A stretch of DNA of 64,000 nt from Zerene cesonia (lineage: Eukaryota > Arthropoda > Insecta > Lepidoptera > Pieridae), in assembly GCF_012273895.1 (NCBI RefSeq), contig NC_052123.1, forward strand, positions 930,001-994,000. Reading direction: 5' to 3'. The notes below the pieces were generated by a model, which worked only from the letters and a program-made list of their open reading frames with translations, was not told the DNA's origin and searched no databases. Shown one piece after another: positions 1 to 13,227 of this stretch. Position 1 is the stretch's first letter. The number at the start of each line of letters is the position of its first letter. Position numbers and translations under genes: made by a program.

Positions 1-1017
1 TACCTGTCGTTTTTTCCGTTGCATCAGGTTTGAAATCACAACGATTCTAAAGAAGTTTCACTTCAAAAAAATAAAATGTAGCAGATGCTCTTACAATACA
101 GTTATATATATTAATTAATATCCTATACAATCGTCTAAGCTTAAGTAATTAATGTTAATGTTATTCCTTACTAATATCATAAATTCGAACGTGTTTGTTT
201 GTCTTTCTCTCACTTCGCAACGGTGCAATTTTATGATATGTTTTTAGTGTTGTGAGATAGTTAGGAGACAAGAGAGTGACATACTCGTATGCAGACAATA
301 AATCTCACTCCGGTGCGAATTTCCTGTGATTAATTGTTAGTTTCTGTAACATTTACGTTTCATGTTTCGTATACACTCATACAAAAAACGGGTCTGGCAT
401 CATCGTAAAAAAATCTACAATTAAACGCAATCAAAACAAATATATATTAACGTATTTATTTTTCGCATTCTCAGGTAATGCAATCTACGAAATCAGAAAA
501 CGACCTAACATTTAAACGCTGTATGCAGTTGAATGTTTAGTTTAGTTTTATAGCTGGCTGTAAGTTTTCATTAGCGTTTTGTCGCATAGCAATCGTAAAG
601 AGAATTTAAATAAAACAAAAATTGCATTTATAACACGCTTGAAAACCGACTCCTTGTTAGATGTATCGCCGGTTGAACTTGTTAGCTTCGCGTTACTTTG
701 ACACGTTTGGAGTTAGAATTGGGATCACCTAGGTAGCCTGTTAGTGTTATTTTGTTGTACCCACTAAAGGGAAATGCGTTTTGGAATCGTCAATATTCTG
801 AAACTAGAATGTCTGACAAAAAATTTCATCCATATAAAGCCAATTTGAAGTTTTTTTTTCTATTTATTATCTACCTACGACTACATAATCAAAGCATTGT
901 GACTATAATCACCAGAAACGACCTATTAACGTATGATTCTTAAATCGTGTATATGTCACAGTAAAAGTGTAAATACCGTAAGATGTGTGCAATCAAACGG
1001 TTTTTACTATCTTACGG
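1..1017. other. non-coding stretch, nothing recognised
   Basis: AT-rich sequence with stops in all frames apart from short chance frames. I see no splice-flanked exon, tRNA-like fold or known repeat here. It could be intron or intergenic DNA. Confidence 0.5.
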
Positions 1018-1029
1018 CGGGACCATTAT

Positions 1030-1170
1030 CATCATCAGCCTATATATGTTCCCATTGATGGGACACAGGCCTCCTATGAGATTTTTCGGCCATAATCCAT
1101 CACGCTGGCCAAGTGTGGGTTGGCAGATGTCACATGTCGTCGAACTTTTGATTCTCGGTCATAATGATGT
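1030..1170 (+). repeat. lepidopteran interspersed repeat fragment
   Basis: The stretch contains CATCATCAGCCTATATATG, then GGGACACAGGCCTCCTATGA, CACGCTGGCCAAGTG and GGTTGGCAGATGTCACA in that order. From memory this matches a repeat found in very high copy number across Lepidoptera. The class is not clear to me; it is probably the end of a retroelement. The short frame across it is not a gene. Confidence 0.7.
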
Positions 1171-1607
1171 ACTTTATACATCAATAGACGTAAAAGAAGA
1201 AACGTATATTAAGCTACATATAACATATTAACTACTACTCTATATATACCCCCGAATAATGCCAATTATGTCACATACATTAAGCTATTTGTCTCCGATA
1301 TTGCGTTTTAACAGCTAAATCCACCCTCCGCACTGACACGCTGACCGGACGACACAAAAAAAACGGCCGACCGCAGACAGAGCGAAACCGCTAACCAATG
1401 TCAATTCGACATTTGGCTCTTCACCAAGAGCCCGTAATGATTGATGATCGATCGGCCGCCGCGGACCGTGAAATGTGCCAGAATGGGGCATTTTTACGAT
1501 ATATATATACATAGGATACTTAGGTAATCTAGTCATGATGCTCTACAAACAATCTACTCGTTAGTGATCCTTTTTAATTTAAAAGTATCTCTCATGTACC
1601 TACACGT

Positions 1608-1765
1608 AAAATTCTCTTGTCACAATACTCCTTCGTTACGGCAGGACCGATTCTACAAAAATGTTTGTGTGCATATCGGGTGGATCTGAGTAGCGTCCAA
1701 CATCTATTTTTCATACTTCTAATTGATAAGTGTAAGGCAGAACAGCATTTGCCGGGGTCAGCTAG
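1608..1765 (+). mobile_element. Helitron-like non-autonomous element, internally deleted
   Basis: The left part reads AATTCTCTTGTCACAATAC, then a 'gaccgattct' block and 'gtgtgcatatcgggt'. The middle has 'ccaacatctatttttcat'. The right end is 'tttgccggggtcagCTAG'. This order is typical of a common lepidopteran Helitron-like family with a 3' CTAG end. The copy is shorter than I would expect for the family and has no coding capacity. The frames crossing it on both strands are fortuitous. Confidence 0.6.
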
Positions 1766-1799
1766 CAATTCTATTATATTAGACGCTAGTCTCGATTTC

Positions 1800-1970
1800 A
1801 TTCGGATATCAAGATTCCTGTTTCATCCCAAGGAAACATTTAATAGGGATAAAAAGTATCCTATCACCCAAATCAGCTCATAACCTGTCTGTATATCAAA
1901 TTTAATCAAAATCCGTTCAGTAGCTTCAGCGTGATTGACGGATCAACATCCAAACAAACAAAAACCTTCA
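1800..1970 (-). mobile_element. Helitron-like fragment, same family as 51.5 kb
   Basis: Read on the minus strand it runs from 'tttataaatgaaggttt', through 'ctactgaacggattttgatt' and 'gggtgataggatactttttatccc', to 'ttccttgggatgaaacaggaatcttgatat'. The same blocks occur in direct orientation at 51,478-51,615. The 3' terminus is degraded (GACTAG near 1,785-1,790). It is a decayed, non-coding copy. Confidence 0.6.
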
Positions 1971-2540
1971 TTTATAATATTAAAATATACAGTACATAGT
2001 ATTAAGTATGATACACATTAAATATGACATGCCGTTTGATGCTTATTTCCTATATACCCTCAACAAACCAGTAGCCACGGTGTAGCCAAGCACAAAATCG
2101 TAAAATACCCGCACTGTAGGGTACAGCCAAGTTGGCAACCCGGTGACTCTGCGGGGTATCAATTAGAGACATTATTGAAATAAATATCAGGCTATCGGTT
2201 TCGATTTGGACTCGCTATATATTGCCGTCGCGAAGTGAACGATGGGCTGTGCGATGTGAAATGAGCTGATTTTTGGCTACTGTGCTTGGTACGGAGATGG
2301 GTAAATCATTGGAGCTATTGTTGTTTATTTGATAAATCGGTTTGTACAGCGTATTAGTGGCCGTGAGTCTTGTGCCAGGTTCGATTATCGATATTGAAAT
2401 TTTACTTGTTGGGTATTTATCATGAAATATAATTATGTATTTCTATTTAGACGAAAACTCACACATAAATTTTATCAACTTTGTTATGAACTGTATATTA
2501 AATTACACTTCAAAATATCTATAGAAATAGAAAGGAATCG

Positions 2541-2672
2541 TTTAATGTGTTGCTAACCGTAAAACTTGGCAAACGGCTCGACCAATACGGATTTTTTTAC
2601 ATATTGTTAAAGCACAAGTAATGTTCTAATGGAAAGTAACATACCACGGGTGATGCAGGGGCCGATCGCTAG
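2541..2672 (+). mobile_element. Helitron-like fragment with CTAG end
   Basis: It contains 'aaacggctcgaccaatacgg', the usual 'clear the gene, dispose to target' sentence of these elements, and ends 'gggccgatcgCTAG' followed by T. The T after CTAG fits Helitron insertion between A and T. The 5' end is not defined. Confidence 0.5.
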
Positions 2673-5531
2673 TTTACAAAAAAAATAAATTAATTGACAC
2701 AATTTATTAAAATTCTAACACAACTTCAATTTTCGACAAACGTGTCAAAGCCGCATAGAGCTAAGAACTCTTTAGATGAGAAAAAAATATACACCTACCT
2801 ACATACGTGTATGCCTACATACCACGTTCAGAGACAAATTCTACAGATGTACAATTGACATAAATGTCAAATTGTAACAAAACGAGACACGGCACATAGT
2901 TGTCGGTCACAATACTCGATCACCCATTCACGAACGACAAAGATAACTATTCCGACGAATTCCCTTTGGTATTTGTATTTCCTCTTTTAGGCGACTTTCC
3001 GAGAGCCACATTTATACGTCATCTTATAAATATGTGTTTGGGCGTTTGTGTGACAATAGACGAATTTTGATAAATTCTATTCGCATAATGACTAAAGCAT
3101 TGCTAAGCCTATCTCAACACTTCAAACGATATGTCTTAGTTATTATATATCAATTATTATTATATCACATTCAAACAACGATGCAATAGTTCCAGGGGTT
3201 TTCTGAACATTTCTACATATTTCACAACAGTCGCAATATTTACCACATGAATGCATAAAGTTAAGTTTCAGTTGTAGTTGCAATTAAAATCATCACAATA
3301 ATACTACATCGAAACGAATAAAATTCCAACAAACACGTTAGTTATTAAATATTCCCTTATTATTATACATCTACCTTTCCTTGTAAACCTTAACAACTTT
3401 AAGTATTTAATATTCACGAAGAGACCAACCTCGTGACACGACTTCTTATTTTTGCGAATTAAAAAGGGCTTTTTGTGTTGTACGTAACTAAGTATAAAAA
3501 TTTCATTGCCACTTTTTATATATTAATAAACTAGTTTTTGCCATCGGCTTAGCATGCGTTAAATTCGGAGAAGTTTAATGAATGTTATTATACACATAAA
3601 CCTACCTCGTGAATCAATCTATCTATTAAAAAAACCCAATCAAAATCTGTTGTGTAATTTTCAAGATCTAAGCACACAAACGGCGGAACGCGACTTTGCT
3701 TTATAGTATGTAGTGAGCTTGAACTGTAAAACAAGTTTATGTTGAATATAAATTACTGTAAATGCGATTTTCCGGATGCACCTTATATAAAGGAAGTAGG
3801 AACCGACCCGAAACTTCAAGATTGGTTAAACCTATCTACATTTAAATTACATAACCAAGTTGATAAGAAACTTAAACGAATTATTCGTTAGTTATTTTTA
3901 GCACACCACTTTACATGATACATGATACTCAAACTCAAACTCAGAAATGTTTTATTAAAGGACACTTTTATAAGTGTTGTATATTCTATTTCAAGCAAGG
4001 TTAAACAGTTGTTTAATTGACGTTCATACAATGAACACTTTAATTTCACATTTATGTGGATAGGAGTGAACAAGTGAAACCATCAAACCATACTTATTTG
4101 AACTTGTAATAACTTTCCCCTCACCTTACCCTTAATAAAATTCCGAATAAATTGCACCTTAAGCCACCTGGTCTCAAAGTAGTCCACGCGCTCAACTGTG
4201 AGACTTTGCTGAGAGATCCTTAATAAGATTACCGCAGTTAATGGTACTTTAAACAGCACATATAGTACTATATAGTAGTACATTGTATGAATACAAAACA
4301 AATTTTATAGCGACCCCTTTTTTTTATTAATAAACGATAAGATACAAAACATATTTATTTATATTTATAACCCAGAAACAGCTTGACGAATTTCAATGAA
4401 TTGTACGATATATCTCCACTTGGAGTAGGAAAAAATAACCCACGTGGACAAAACCGGGGCGATCGACTAGTAAGCTATATAAACGACATTTTATTCCAAC
4501 ACAAGATACAGGAACCGCACGCCGCACCTCACCAGACCGACCAGCAGTTCTCTCGCCCCACTAATCACGTTAGAGGCGGCTGCTAACTGCCTCAGCCTCA
4601 TCGCTTCGTTACTTAGTCGACAGTACCTTTATGGTATAAGTTAGCGCACGGTGTGCACATCGATTTTGTAGTTAACTCTGTATCGGGTTACGTGTTTGCT
4701 GATCTAAAGTTACGTCATACGGATAATTTTATTAACCCTTTGAGAGAACTCAATCGATTATCGAAATGTTGTCTTAAACACGCTTTTATTAGCTTCTCCT
4801 GTAAGTTGGTGTGAAAACGACTCGCTTTAGACTCGATTTCGACCCACTTTAGAGGGTTTATTAATTAACATTTAAAAATTTAAGGGTTTTTATTTTTGTA
4901 TTTTCATTTATTTATTCAATTTTGTAGTGCCCCTTAGATATTATTTTGTTTCACTTTGTAATGCGTGTCTGAGTGACACCATCAAACCGATCGTCTCCTT
5001 CGTTCTTTCACTATTTACCTACCCAAAAAATAAAAGCTCCTATTAATAATCGCTTGTGTTCTGTTCATTCATAGAAACTAATCACAGTTGTTTCATAATA
5101 ACTCATATATACTACCTAAATATCAAATCTGTACTAATCACCTGCTACATGTATATTATATCAGTACCTTCACCACTCCCAACACAACACAACACAACAA
5201 CGCGTCAAATCACTTGGCAACACATTTTTCAAGACAATAAAAAAACACACAAGCGTAGGTTACCAAGAGCTGTAACGAGACCCCATTACGCTGCAACGTA
5301 TCGCAGACCCTTGGGGGGAGGGAGTGAGTAAGACTCCTGAGCGCGTTCTCATATTTTCTAATCACCCCTAACCACCCCCCATTCCACTAACAATGTAATC
5401 GTTAGCTATTTTTCTACACTTCCATTATCATGGATATAATAAACGAGCGTTGCATTCTCGTTTCATTGGTACCGCGAGTGTTACTGAGAATTTATATTGC
5501 TGTCAGTTTTATTAAAGTGTAGCTTTTATAT

Positions 5532-5566
<35 letters not shown>

Positions 5567-7520
5567 TTTGACCTCATATCAATCTCAAGGCATCGGTTTC
5601 AAAACACACCATCCTTCTACATGTTGCAAAAAAAAAACTTATTTCATCATTTTTCGCGATCATAGCAGGATAATATTAGACACTTTGAGGCGTAAAATTC
5701 ACACGAAACCTACCCACTTACACCGATAATTTATGCCCTATAAAAAAAACATGCCCATTAAGAAATCGCTTCCAATCATGCGCTGCGAAAGTAACAGCAA
5801 AAAGCAATCACCCCCATCCCCGGAGTCAGTTAGCGGAAAACTTCAGAGACAATTTGTATCGTTAAATCGGTCACGTAATTCAAAAAAACAGGTTGATATT
5901 ACGCAATAATCTTTGAATCGCCTTGAAAACGTAATACTTTCTAATACATCGAGTAGATATAAGTGCTCGAATTCAAGCATTTATATAATCAACGAGAATT
6001 CAAATCATCAGATTATACAAAGAAATTCTTTACCATCGGGACGGAGGGTGTACGGTGAGGAGTAGGATAGAATGTCTGCTTTAAAAATTGTATATCGAAC
6101 TGTGATGAGAAATCCTTCCTGCCCCACTCACACTTCGATTTCCTTGTGTAATCCTGGGATTCCGATTAAACCTTTCACAGCAGATTTAAACAACTGCTAT
6201 CTCACAAACCTATAAACCCATTACACGATAATGTAACATCTCCGCATTATCCCTTGCCACAACAAAACACCATCCATTCCTAACAAAACGCCCTCGAACA
6301 AACCAAAGATCCGAACTGTGCTTCACAACAATGCAAGGGTCCATTCAACTCCGCCGAGTGCTTAAGGGCTTAATTTGTTTCATCAATAATGCATCGACTT
6401 GATCCATTGTTTGAACGTCTCTTGGCTGTAATCTGAATATACGAATGGATGAAAATACCATTTCACGCGTTAATTAAACTGTTAGAATATGACTAATTAG
6501 TTACTCGTGATGTGAATGTTACAACAACAATACATAATTATTATATGTCATATTAATGTAACCAACTATTTATCAATAACGCTTCCTCACATAGTAAGTA
6601 AATCGAGTTTTACAAATATCAAGGTACTTATAGTATAAAGTTATAATAAGTTGTTTTTGCAGTCTTTTTTTTTAGGACTTATAGCGCCATCATCTGAAGA
6701 TTGATTATCGAATGCTTGTATATATTTTATTAAAGCTTTTTACAATTTAAGCATTAAACAATTCTAAGTCATGAAAGCTATCATTACAGTCCTAGCAAAC
6801 GCGGCACAGCATGCGTATTCCGAATTGCTATATCGTTTAAAATCATTTAAATATATTTCTCTTGAAAGCTTCTTTCTTTTCACAAAAACTGGACAAACGA
6901 ACTGGTCCATCAGCCTTTCCAAAGGTCTTAGTGAAGGCACAGCCGGCCTTAGTGAAAGGTTTTATATTTTACTTAATTCATCCATGTATATAAAACAGTC
7001 GCTTCTCTGTATGTCCCATGTCCTTATGTATGCGTAAATCTTTAAAACTACGCAACGTATTTTGATGGGGATTTTCTTTATAGATTGAAGAGGAAGGGCT
7101 ATATGCATAATAACATTTATTAAACTACTCCGATCCGCAGATAAAACCTAGTGTAATCAAGTGTGTCCTAACAAAACCCAGTGTGTCCACAAAAATTGCC
7201 TCTAACCTCCAAAAGCCATATACTACACCGTTCCAATACATAAATTACGTATACTAATTAAAATCAACCGCCACACAAGCGCGCAACAAACCGCACTCAC
7301 CGCGAGCACACAATACAACTCCAATCGTCCAACTTCGCCCGTCCGTACATGTAAAACTACCCCCGGAGTTTCGAAAGTCTTCGAGGCGGGGGGTCACTTC
7401 GGAAACTTTATTATCGTCAGTGACAGATTGACTATTGTGTTGTGAGACGCGGTTGTGAATGGTAACCGTCTTTATTGATATGGTTTTACTGTGCTTTTAT
7501 AAACAAGTATATGAATAAAC
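2673..7520. other. long non-coding stretch
   Basis: No exon is supported. It holds a small inverted repeat at 2,851-2,875 (ACAATTGACAT against ATGTCAAATTGT, one base offset), a TATATAAA box candidate at 4,476-4,483 and a simple AT repeat at 5,544-5,567. The small frames at 4.4, 5.1 and 6.8 kb lack splice context or any recognisable domain. Confidence 0.45.
5544..5567. repeat. (AT)12 microsatellite
   Basis: A pure alternating AT run directly after an A-run. Confidence 0.95.
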
Positions 7521-7559
7521 ATAGTTGAATTACTTTATATATTTACTATATGATGTAAG

Positions 7560-7670
7560 CCCTCGTGTCTCAAATAATCTATATACCAAATTTCATTTAA
7601 GCGGGCCAGTGATTAAGGCATTTAGAGCAGACAAGCAGACGGACAGAGTTACTTTTGTATTCATAATATC
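7560..7670 (-). mobile_element. Helitron-like fragment
   Basis: The plus strand reads 'ctatataccaaatttcattt', 'cgggccagtgattaagg', then 'agacggacagagttactttt' and 'cataatatcagtac'. This is the complement of a standard lepidopteran element start (actgatattat... gaaagtaac... accgg... aaatttggta). It is diverged and lacks a clean 3' end. Confidence 0.5.
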
Positions 7671-8097
7671 AGTACCATTTATTATTTTCCATTTTATTAT
7701 TAGGATTCCATGTAACTCGAACCATCAACAAACATTTTTAAACACATTTTTCAATTAGTCAAAAAGTAAGCAAATGTATACAAAAATGGCGTGCAATTTC
7801 TAAAAACGTCACTAAAATCTATCACAAGAGAGACAACAATCCACTTCCATTAACTGCAGCTGTTTGCCAAAAAATCCGAAGATTTTAACACAAACAATAA
7901 TCCTAAAAGCCGGAGATATCGAAGTTTCAAACCATTCACAACTTGTAACAGTGATGATATTTTTACGATATTTTTCTGACATACATGACTATGAACAAAT
8001 ATATATAAAACTGAATTGCTGTTCGTTAGTCTCGCTAAAACTTATCTTGGTCTCGAAATGTCCGTAGAGGTCTAGGGAAGGTTTAAAAGGTGAGAAA

Positions 8098-8167
8098 GAT
8101 AAGGAATATATACATATAATATAAAATAAATTTATTTACACGATAAGGAATATATACATATAATATA
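8098..8167. repeat. 26-bp direct repeat, two copies
   Basis: GATAAGGAATATATACATAT followed by AATATA occurs at 8,098-8,123 and again, identical, at 8,142-8,167. The period is 44 bp. It is probably a local duplication of AT-rich sequence. Confidence 0.9.
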
Positions 8168-8309
8168 TATTAACATATAATAATATTTCCAGCGTGGCCA
8201 ACAGCCCGCCATATCGACAAAAACAGGTTAATTAAAAAGGAACACATCGGCCACCGTCTCTTATGAGAACTTCAGCTTATAGCAAACATTTCAAACTTCA
8301 AATGCTCGC

Positions 8310-8550
8310 TACATCAAAACCGCGTGACGTCACCGCACTTTCAAGCACAATAATAAAAAGCCAAGAACACACGAAACGCCCAACGTCGTCAGCAAGTGTG
8401 CATACGTCGGGCTTATACAAGCGGGAATTTAATAACATCGCCTTGTACGGCCTGTGGACAGCGTCGCGACAGTAAGATGCATTTAATGACAATATTTGGA
8501 TCGTGACGTCACGGCCGGCCGCCCGCCGCCCGAATATGCGACGTTTTCCC
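8310..8550. promoter_or_regulatory. GC-richer patch with two CRE octamers
   Basis: Perfect TGACGTCA palindromes (CREB/ATF-type sites) lie at 8,325-8,332 and 8,504-8,511. The second is followed by a very GC-rich tract (GGCCGGCCGCCCGCCGCCCG). Frames on both strands cross the patch, but they simply reflect its higher GC content. It could be an enhancer or an unannotated promoter; I see no linked exon. Confidence 0.3.
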
Positions 8551-8559
8551 AATAATAAA

Positions 8560-10020
8560 GGTTCAGCGTTTGTGTTAGTTGGGCTATAGCGAATTCGTGG
8601 CGTTGGAAATGGACATTTTCATTATTCATTTGTATCCTTTTTTGATCCTTTTTGCAACCCACTTCAAAAAAGGGGTAGGATGTCAATTCCACTGTATTTT
8701 TTAGACATTGTTACCCCAGAACCATCGATTGGGTGAATCGCGCTGCATAACTTATTTTTATTTGAGTGATGGTGCCTCACGAGTGGTGAGAATTTGACGG
8801 CGGAATTTCTTGTTAAATTCGATCGTCAATGACAATGCCATCGTCTCATATACACAATAACATAATATAATGCCGAACAAAAGCTTTCCACATATATTCC
8901 AGGAGCACACTAAGAATACTACATATATATTATACATAAAAAAAATTCTAATACTCATTGTAGTGAGTATTACGCGTTATTGTACAAATCGCAAAAATAC
9001 AAAACACAATGGCAAAAGTTTTTTCATGGCCGAGCTCACGTCGGGTCAACTAAGTGAAAATAATACAACAAAATCCCTATGAAAATCTTCAAGTAATCTT
9101 CTGATAGAATAACCACCCAGGCTTCTATAAAAATAATCTCGTTAACTATGTTATATTTATATAATGGCGGTATAGTATGGCTTTTCTTATGGCACAGTTA
9201 TTTTAGCCACAATTTTATACACTCTTAAATTAGCTACACCCTGTACGTTTGTATGTAAAGGACCCCTTAAGAATCGATTTGACCCATTTCAAGGATTAGA
9301 CCCACTTAAATTTAATTCAAACTTTGTAAACTTATAAGTGACAGTACAATAATTTCATGAGGGCAGCGTGATTTTTTTGTTTTGTTTTAGTACCGACAAT
9401 TTTTTTTTCAAACTAAAATAAAAATAAAACACGACTATAATGAGTTATGTGCACTGTGCTATCGCAATACATATGTAATGTAAATCCAGACTGATACGAG
9501 ATTCTTCACAGACTTGTTAAGAATCTTAAGATACTTGATTGCGAAAGACAAACAAACAAACACATTTACGCCACCACAGTATACATATTAGCGAGAGATT
9601 GGCACTGCGAATACGACACGTGGACCCACGGTTTACGCTCAAAGTGCACCGCGTAACGAAACAAACAAGCAGTCATCGCTGCGAATGGATCCACAGAGGA
9701 CACAAATAGCGACCATCGACGCTGACTATGAAATCGTTTACAAACAATATCGTCAAATTAGCACTGTATTTGTGAACATCTCATACATTATACCGGCTTT
9801 ATTGTGTGAATGAGAAGCTATGAGAATATAAAGGCAGTGTATTATGTACAATTTAGAGTTTGAAATATATAACAGTATACATTGACACACCGTCGACTAC
9901 CGTGCGGCTTATCTAAGTGTCGTATACTATGCTCCATGAAGAATCAGATTATGTTAATAATTAAAACGACAAAACGATTACAACATTCATTTATATATCA
10001 AATATACATAACCTTGGTTT
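8560..10020. other. non-coding stretch, nothing recognised
   Basis: AT-rich sequence without splice-flanked frames or a repeat that I recognise with confidence. A short GC-richer segment lies near 9,590-9,720. Confidence 0.45.
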
Positions 10021-10032
10021 ATATGTTATAAG

Positions 10033-10097
10033 CGGGCAACTGAGCTGGTGGTTCGCCGGATGGTAAGCGATCACCACCACCCGTGTACACACAATTA
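10033..10097. repeat. retroelement fragment, 'GAGCTGGTGG' family
   Basis: It carries 'aactgagctggtggttcgcc', 'gatggtaagcgatcaccacc' and 'cccgtg'. The same block occurs at 52,817-52,874 and, inverted, at 48,550-48,603. It is a short decayed piece of a lepidopteran dispersed repeat. Confidence 0.6.
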
Positions 10098-10099
10098 AA

Positions 10100-11210
10100 T
10101 TACAATCACCGAAACATTAACGCCGCAGGTGCTACACCTAGCTACCAAACAACAAAAAAATTTAATACGCAATAATGCCTTCTGTTTCTCGTATTTATTT
10201 CGGTTGTCCTCTGTTCGTCGAGGACAATGTAACCGTTTAGCGTTGAAGTCGAGATTCGGGAGTGACTCGTCACATTGCGCCCGTACATTTATTAGTTTAT
10301 GACTTGTACGTTTATTTTCGTATTAACGTTGCTCACTTGTATTTACGTTTTAAACGCAGCAGCAGATTATTTGGACGATTCGTGGAAGTAATGCAAGTAA
10401 ACGTTCGCTGTAAAGTGTTTGAAACGAATACTGTCGTCATATTAATAATAAACCTATCTTAAAATCCGTTGAAAATCCTCAATTGACAAATGCAAGAAAA
10501 CTGAATTCTTGAATCATTTTTAAATTTAATGTTCAACCTGTATATAACGACTTATAATAATAAAAATAAATGAGTGTGTTTGTTAAGCACAAACACAAAC
10601 AGTTAACTCCCAGATTGGGTTTACAAATAATCCTTATATACCTATATTTATGTTTAGTTAAACAGCATAAAAATTATTAATTTTTACACATAGGTATACT
10701 TGTAGAGTTAGATTTGGATATCATTTAAGTTATCCGCAACACTTGACTCGAGTAAATAAAATATAATGCCAGTCGCACGTTGGCTATACTAAGTAGTTTT
10801 TTTGGTGAAAGAACTTTTAATATCAACTAAAACTAAACTTATTTAAGGCATTAAAGACACGCCTTTAACTCATTTCATTCCGACATTAAACACTTTTTAA
10901 CGGCGAGACTGACTGTCTCCCCGTGTCTACGCTCGCTGTAAAGTGTCGGGTTAATAATATAATGAATAAATCGCGATTAAAATCCGTTTAGAAGTCTTTC
11001 ATGTCATTCCCTTCAAAGCAATCGAAACCTGCATTTCTCAGAATATTTTAGATTAGTATACATTGAAACAATACTTATACGCATTAAATACCGACACACG
11101 ACATTGGTACATCGCACAAAGCCACAAACATCATCGATTGACCCAAAACGCGTCACTTTCCGCCATCTGCATTGGCTCGGGACATTGTGATTTACGAACT
11201 GAATTATACT
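10100..11210. other. non-coding stretch, nothing recognised
   Basis: No exon, RNA gene or clear repeat seen. The small frame starting at 10,262 has neither splice sites nor a domain. Confidence 0.45.
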
Positions 11211-11217
11211 TGTATAA

Positions 11218-11443
11218 TCCTACTAATATTATAAACGCGAAAGTTTGTAAGTATGGATGTATGCATGTATGTATGTATATATGTATAGATGTTAATCACT
11301 CTCTCACGCAAAAACTACTGAACCGATTGCAATGAAAATTGGTACGTAGATAGCTGGACAACGGAATAACATATAGGCAACTTTGTAACCCGATATTCCT
11401 AGGGGTACAGATTTATGCGACTGAAACCGCGGGGCGCAGCTAG
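11218..11443 (+). mobile_element. Lep1-like non-autonomous Helitron, near full length
   Basis: It starts TCCTACTAATATTATAAACG after an A and ends 'GGGGCGCAGCTAG' before a T. That is the Helitron pattern: 5' TC, 3' CTAG, A|T target. Internal blocks are 'ctgaaccgattgcaatgaaa', 'ttggtacgtagatagctgg' and 'ataacatataggcaact'. An ATGT/ATGC microsatellite interrupts the 5' third. There is no Rep/helicase coding, so it must have moved by borrowed enzymes. A second, inverted copy lies 470 bp downstream. Confidence 0.85.
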
Positions 11444-11910
11444 TAATCTATATAAATAAAATTTAATCGCCAAACGTATTGCAAGACGTAAAGCTCAAGA
11501 GCGGCCCGACTAAATCAGCGTTGGAACCTAACCGTTTCAGTTTTTGTTAACGCACAAGGAAGGTTCTTATGAGAGAAAAAACACACTGGCTGAAGCCGGG
11601 ACGGACAGCTAATACTTACATAATAATTGATAACAATATCGTTGTACCGACTTGTAAGCTTTCTCCGGGTCAACGATACCTCAAGGTGAAAGTGGAAAAG
11701 CAATTGAGCCAGGGTCTCGTATCGATCTGTCAAAGTACTCGTTCGTACTTTCATAATTTTATGTACAGGCATAGTAATTAATACGCGATGGATCGTCTGT
11801 CATCTTTAGGCACGTAGATAATTCCACGTATCGTACTAATGTGATGTATATTCAATTGTAACACGTTGTTTTCATCTGAGAGGGGAACGTTTAGTCTCTA
11901 AACTGAATAA

Positions 11911-12074
11911 GGAATATCGGGATAAAAAGTTGCCTATATGTTATTCCAGTTGTCCAGCTGTCTACGTACCAAATTTCATTGCAATCGGTTCAGAAGTATT
12001 TGCGTGAAAGAGCAACAAATACACACATATCCTTACAAACTTTCGCATTTCTAATATTAGTAGGACTAGTAGGA
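11911..12074 (-). mobile_element. Lep1-like Helitron, 3' truncated
   Basis: The minus strand begins TCCTACTAGTCCTACTAATA at 12,074, preceded by A, and continues through 'gcgaaagtttgtaagg', the 'accgattgcaatgaaatttgg' block and 'gttgcctatat' complement to 11,911. The 3' hairpin and CTAG end are absent. The 5' end shows a doubled TCCTACTA block. Confidence 0.8.
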
Positions 12075-12590
12075 TTAAAGAAGGAAGGATTGTTGGAACA
12101 TTACAAAAGTCACAGTAGAAGATGCAAATTCCACTGTGACTTCTATAATTTTCAATATATCAAAGATAGCCTGTTATCCGAAAAAGGACATTTAGGAATA
12201 ATTTTGATTGCGGAAATCCTTGGGGAATGTGAACTATGCGGGTAAAACCCGAGATTGTCTCTTCCTTGTTGTAAGCGAGCGAAGCCGCAAGCGGAAAGCA
12301 AGTAACATAATATACTTTAGCTCAATGGCATAAAAACTCCTTTCTACAACTTATCGCCGTGTCACATCTAACAATCTCCCACATAGCTTAGCGAAATCCA
12401 CCGTAGAGGATTGGGTTCGAATGAAAATTTTTTTAACAGACACCTGTCAACTGCAGAGTCAACCTTATTGCGGATTGCGGAAATTTAAAATGTCGCGACG
12501 TGAAAAATTAAAGACGTGAAGCAGCGGGATTGTGACGTTTTCTTTCATTACGTGTTTAATTGAGTGTCAAGTTTGTTTTGTGCGTTTAAT

Positions 12591-12678
12591 TAAAAGTATG
12601 AAGATAGTTGGTAGCCACAGAACAAAGTGATTCTTAAAAGTATGAAGGTAGTTGGTACCCACTGAACAAAGCGATTCT
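12591..12678. repeat. 44-bp tandem duplication
   Basis: Two adjacent 44-bp units (12,591-12,634 and 12,635-12,678), each beginning TAAAAGTATGAAG and ending GCGATTCT or GTGATTCT. They differ at a few positions, so the duplication is not brand new. Confidence 0.85.
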
Positions 12679-13227
12679 TTTATTTGCGTGTTTAACATAC
12701 GATAACTATAAGTATAAAGATTTTTTAATTGCAACTAATGAGTACATAAGGTACTCAATTATTTGCTAGTTGATTTAGTTGTTATGTTGATAGTTGAAGT
12801 CTTCTATTACACATCATACACTTATATTATATGTGTTCATTATTTTATTGAATGTAAGCCACTATTCCTCAGCTTATTAATGCAAAACATATATGTAACT
12901 CGAACTATGCCTTCTAATTAAAATCCCACACATACTGAAATGCTACGCAAAGCGCAAGAAAGCCCCTTCAAACAATTAATCGCACGGAAATTTCTCGAAT
13001 AATCTTTGACATACATGACATACCAAGTGCACGCAATTAGGAGCGTCTGTTGGTGGGAAATTATGGACTTTTTCACGCTGCGCTGACGTCACAATCCAAT
13101 TTGGCGAGCAGGCGGCGATATGAGCTGTAAAATTTAATACCACCGCGTAATCCGTGCGATGGGAGCGATGTGTCAGCATATTGCTGAAGAATACGCGATA
13201 GCACTCCGTGTAGAAACGACACCCCCC

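Noticed and set aside
8263..8552. Overlapping frames on both strands at 8.3-8.55 kb
   Set aside because: They are open only because the patch is GC-richer. No codon bias, splice sites or domain; more likely regulatory DNA.
11218..11443. Evenly scattered similar blocks suggesting a CRISPR-like array
   Set aside because: The repeated blocks are whole Helitron-like elements spread over kilobases in both orientations, not regularly spaced short repeats, and the DNA is eukaryotic.
12383..12428. tRNA-like piece with TAGCTTAGCG and GGGTTCGAAT before a T-run
   Set aside because: There is no paired acceptor or anticodon stem, and the A box is broken at its last two positions.
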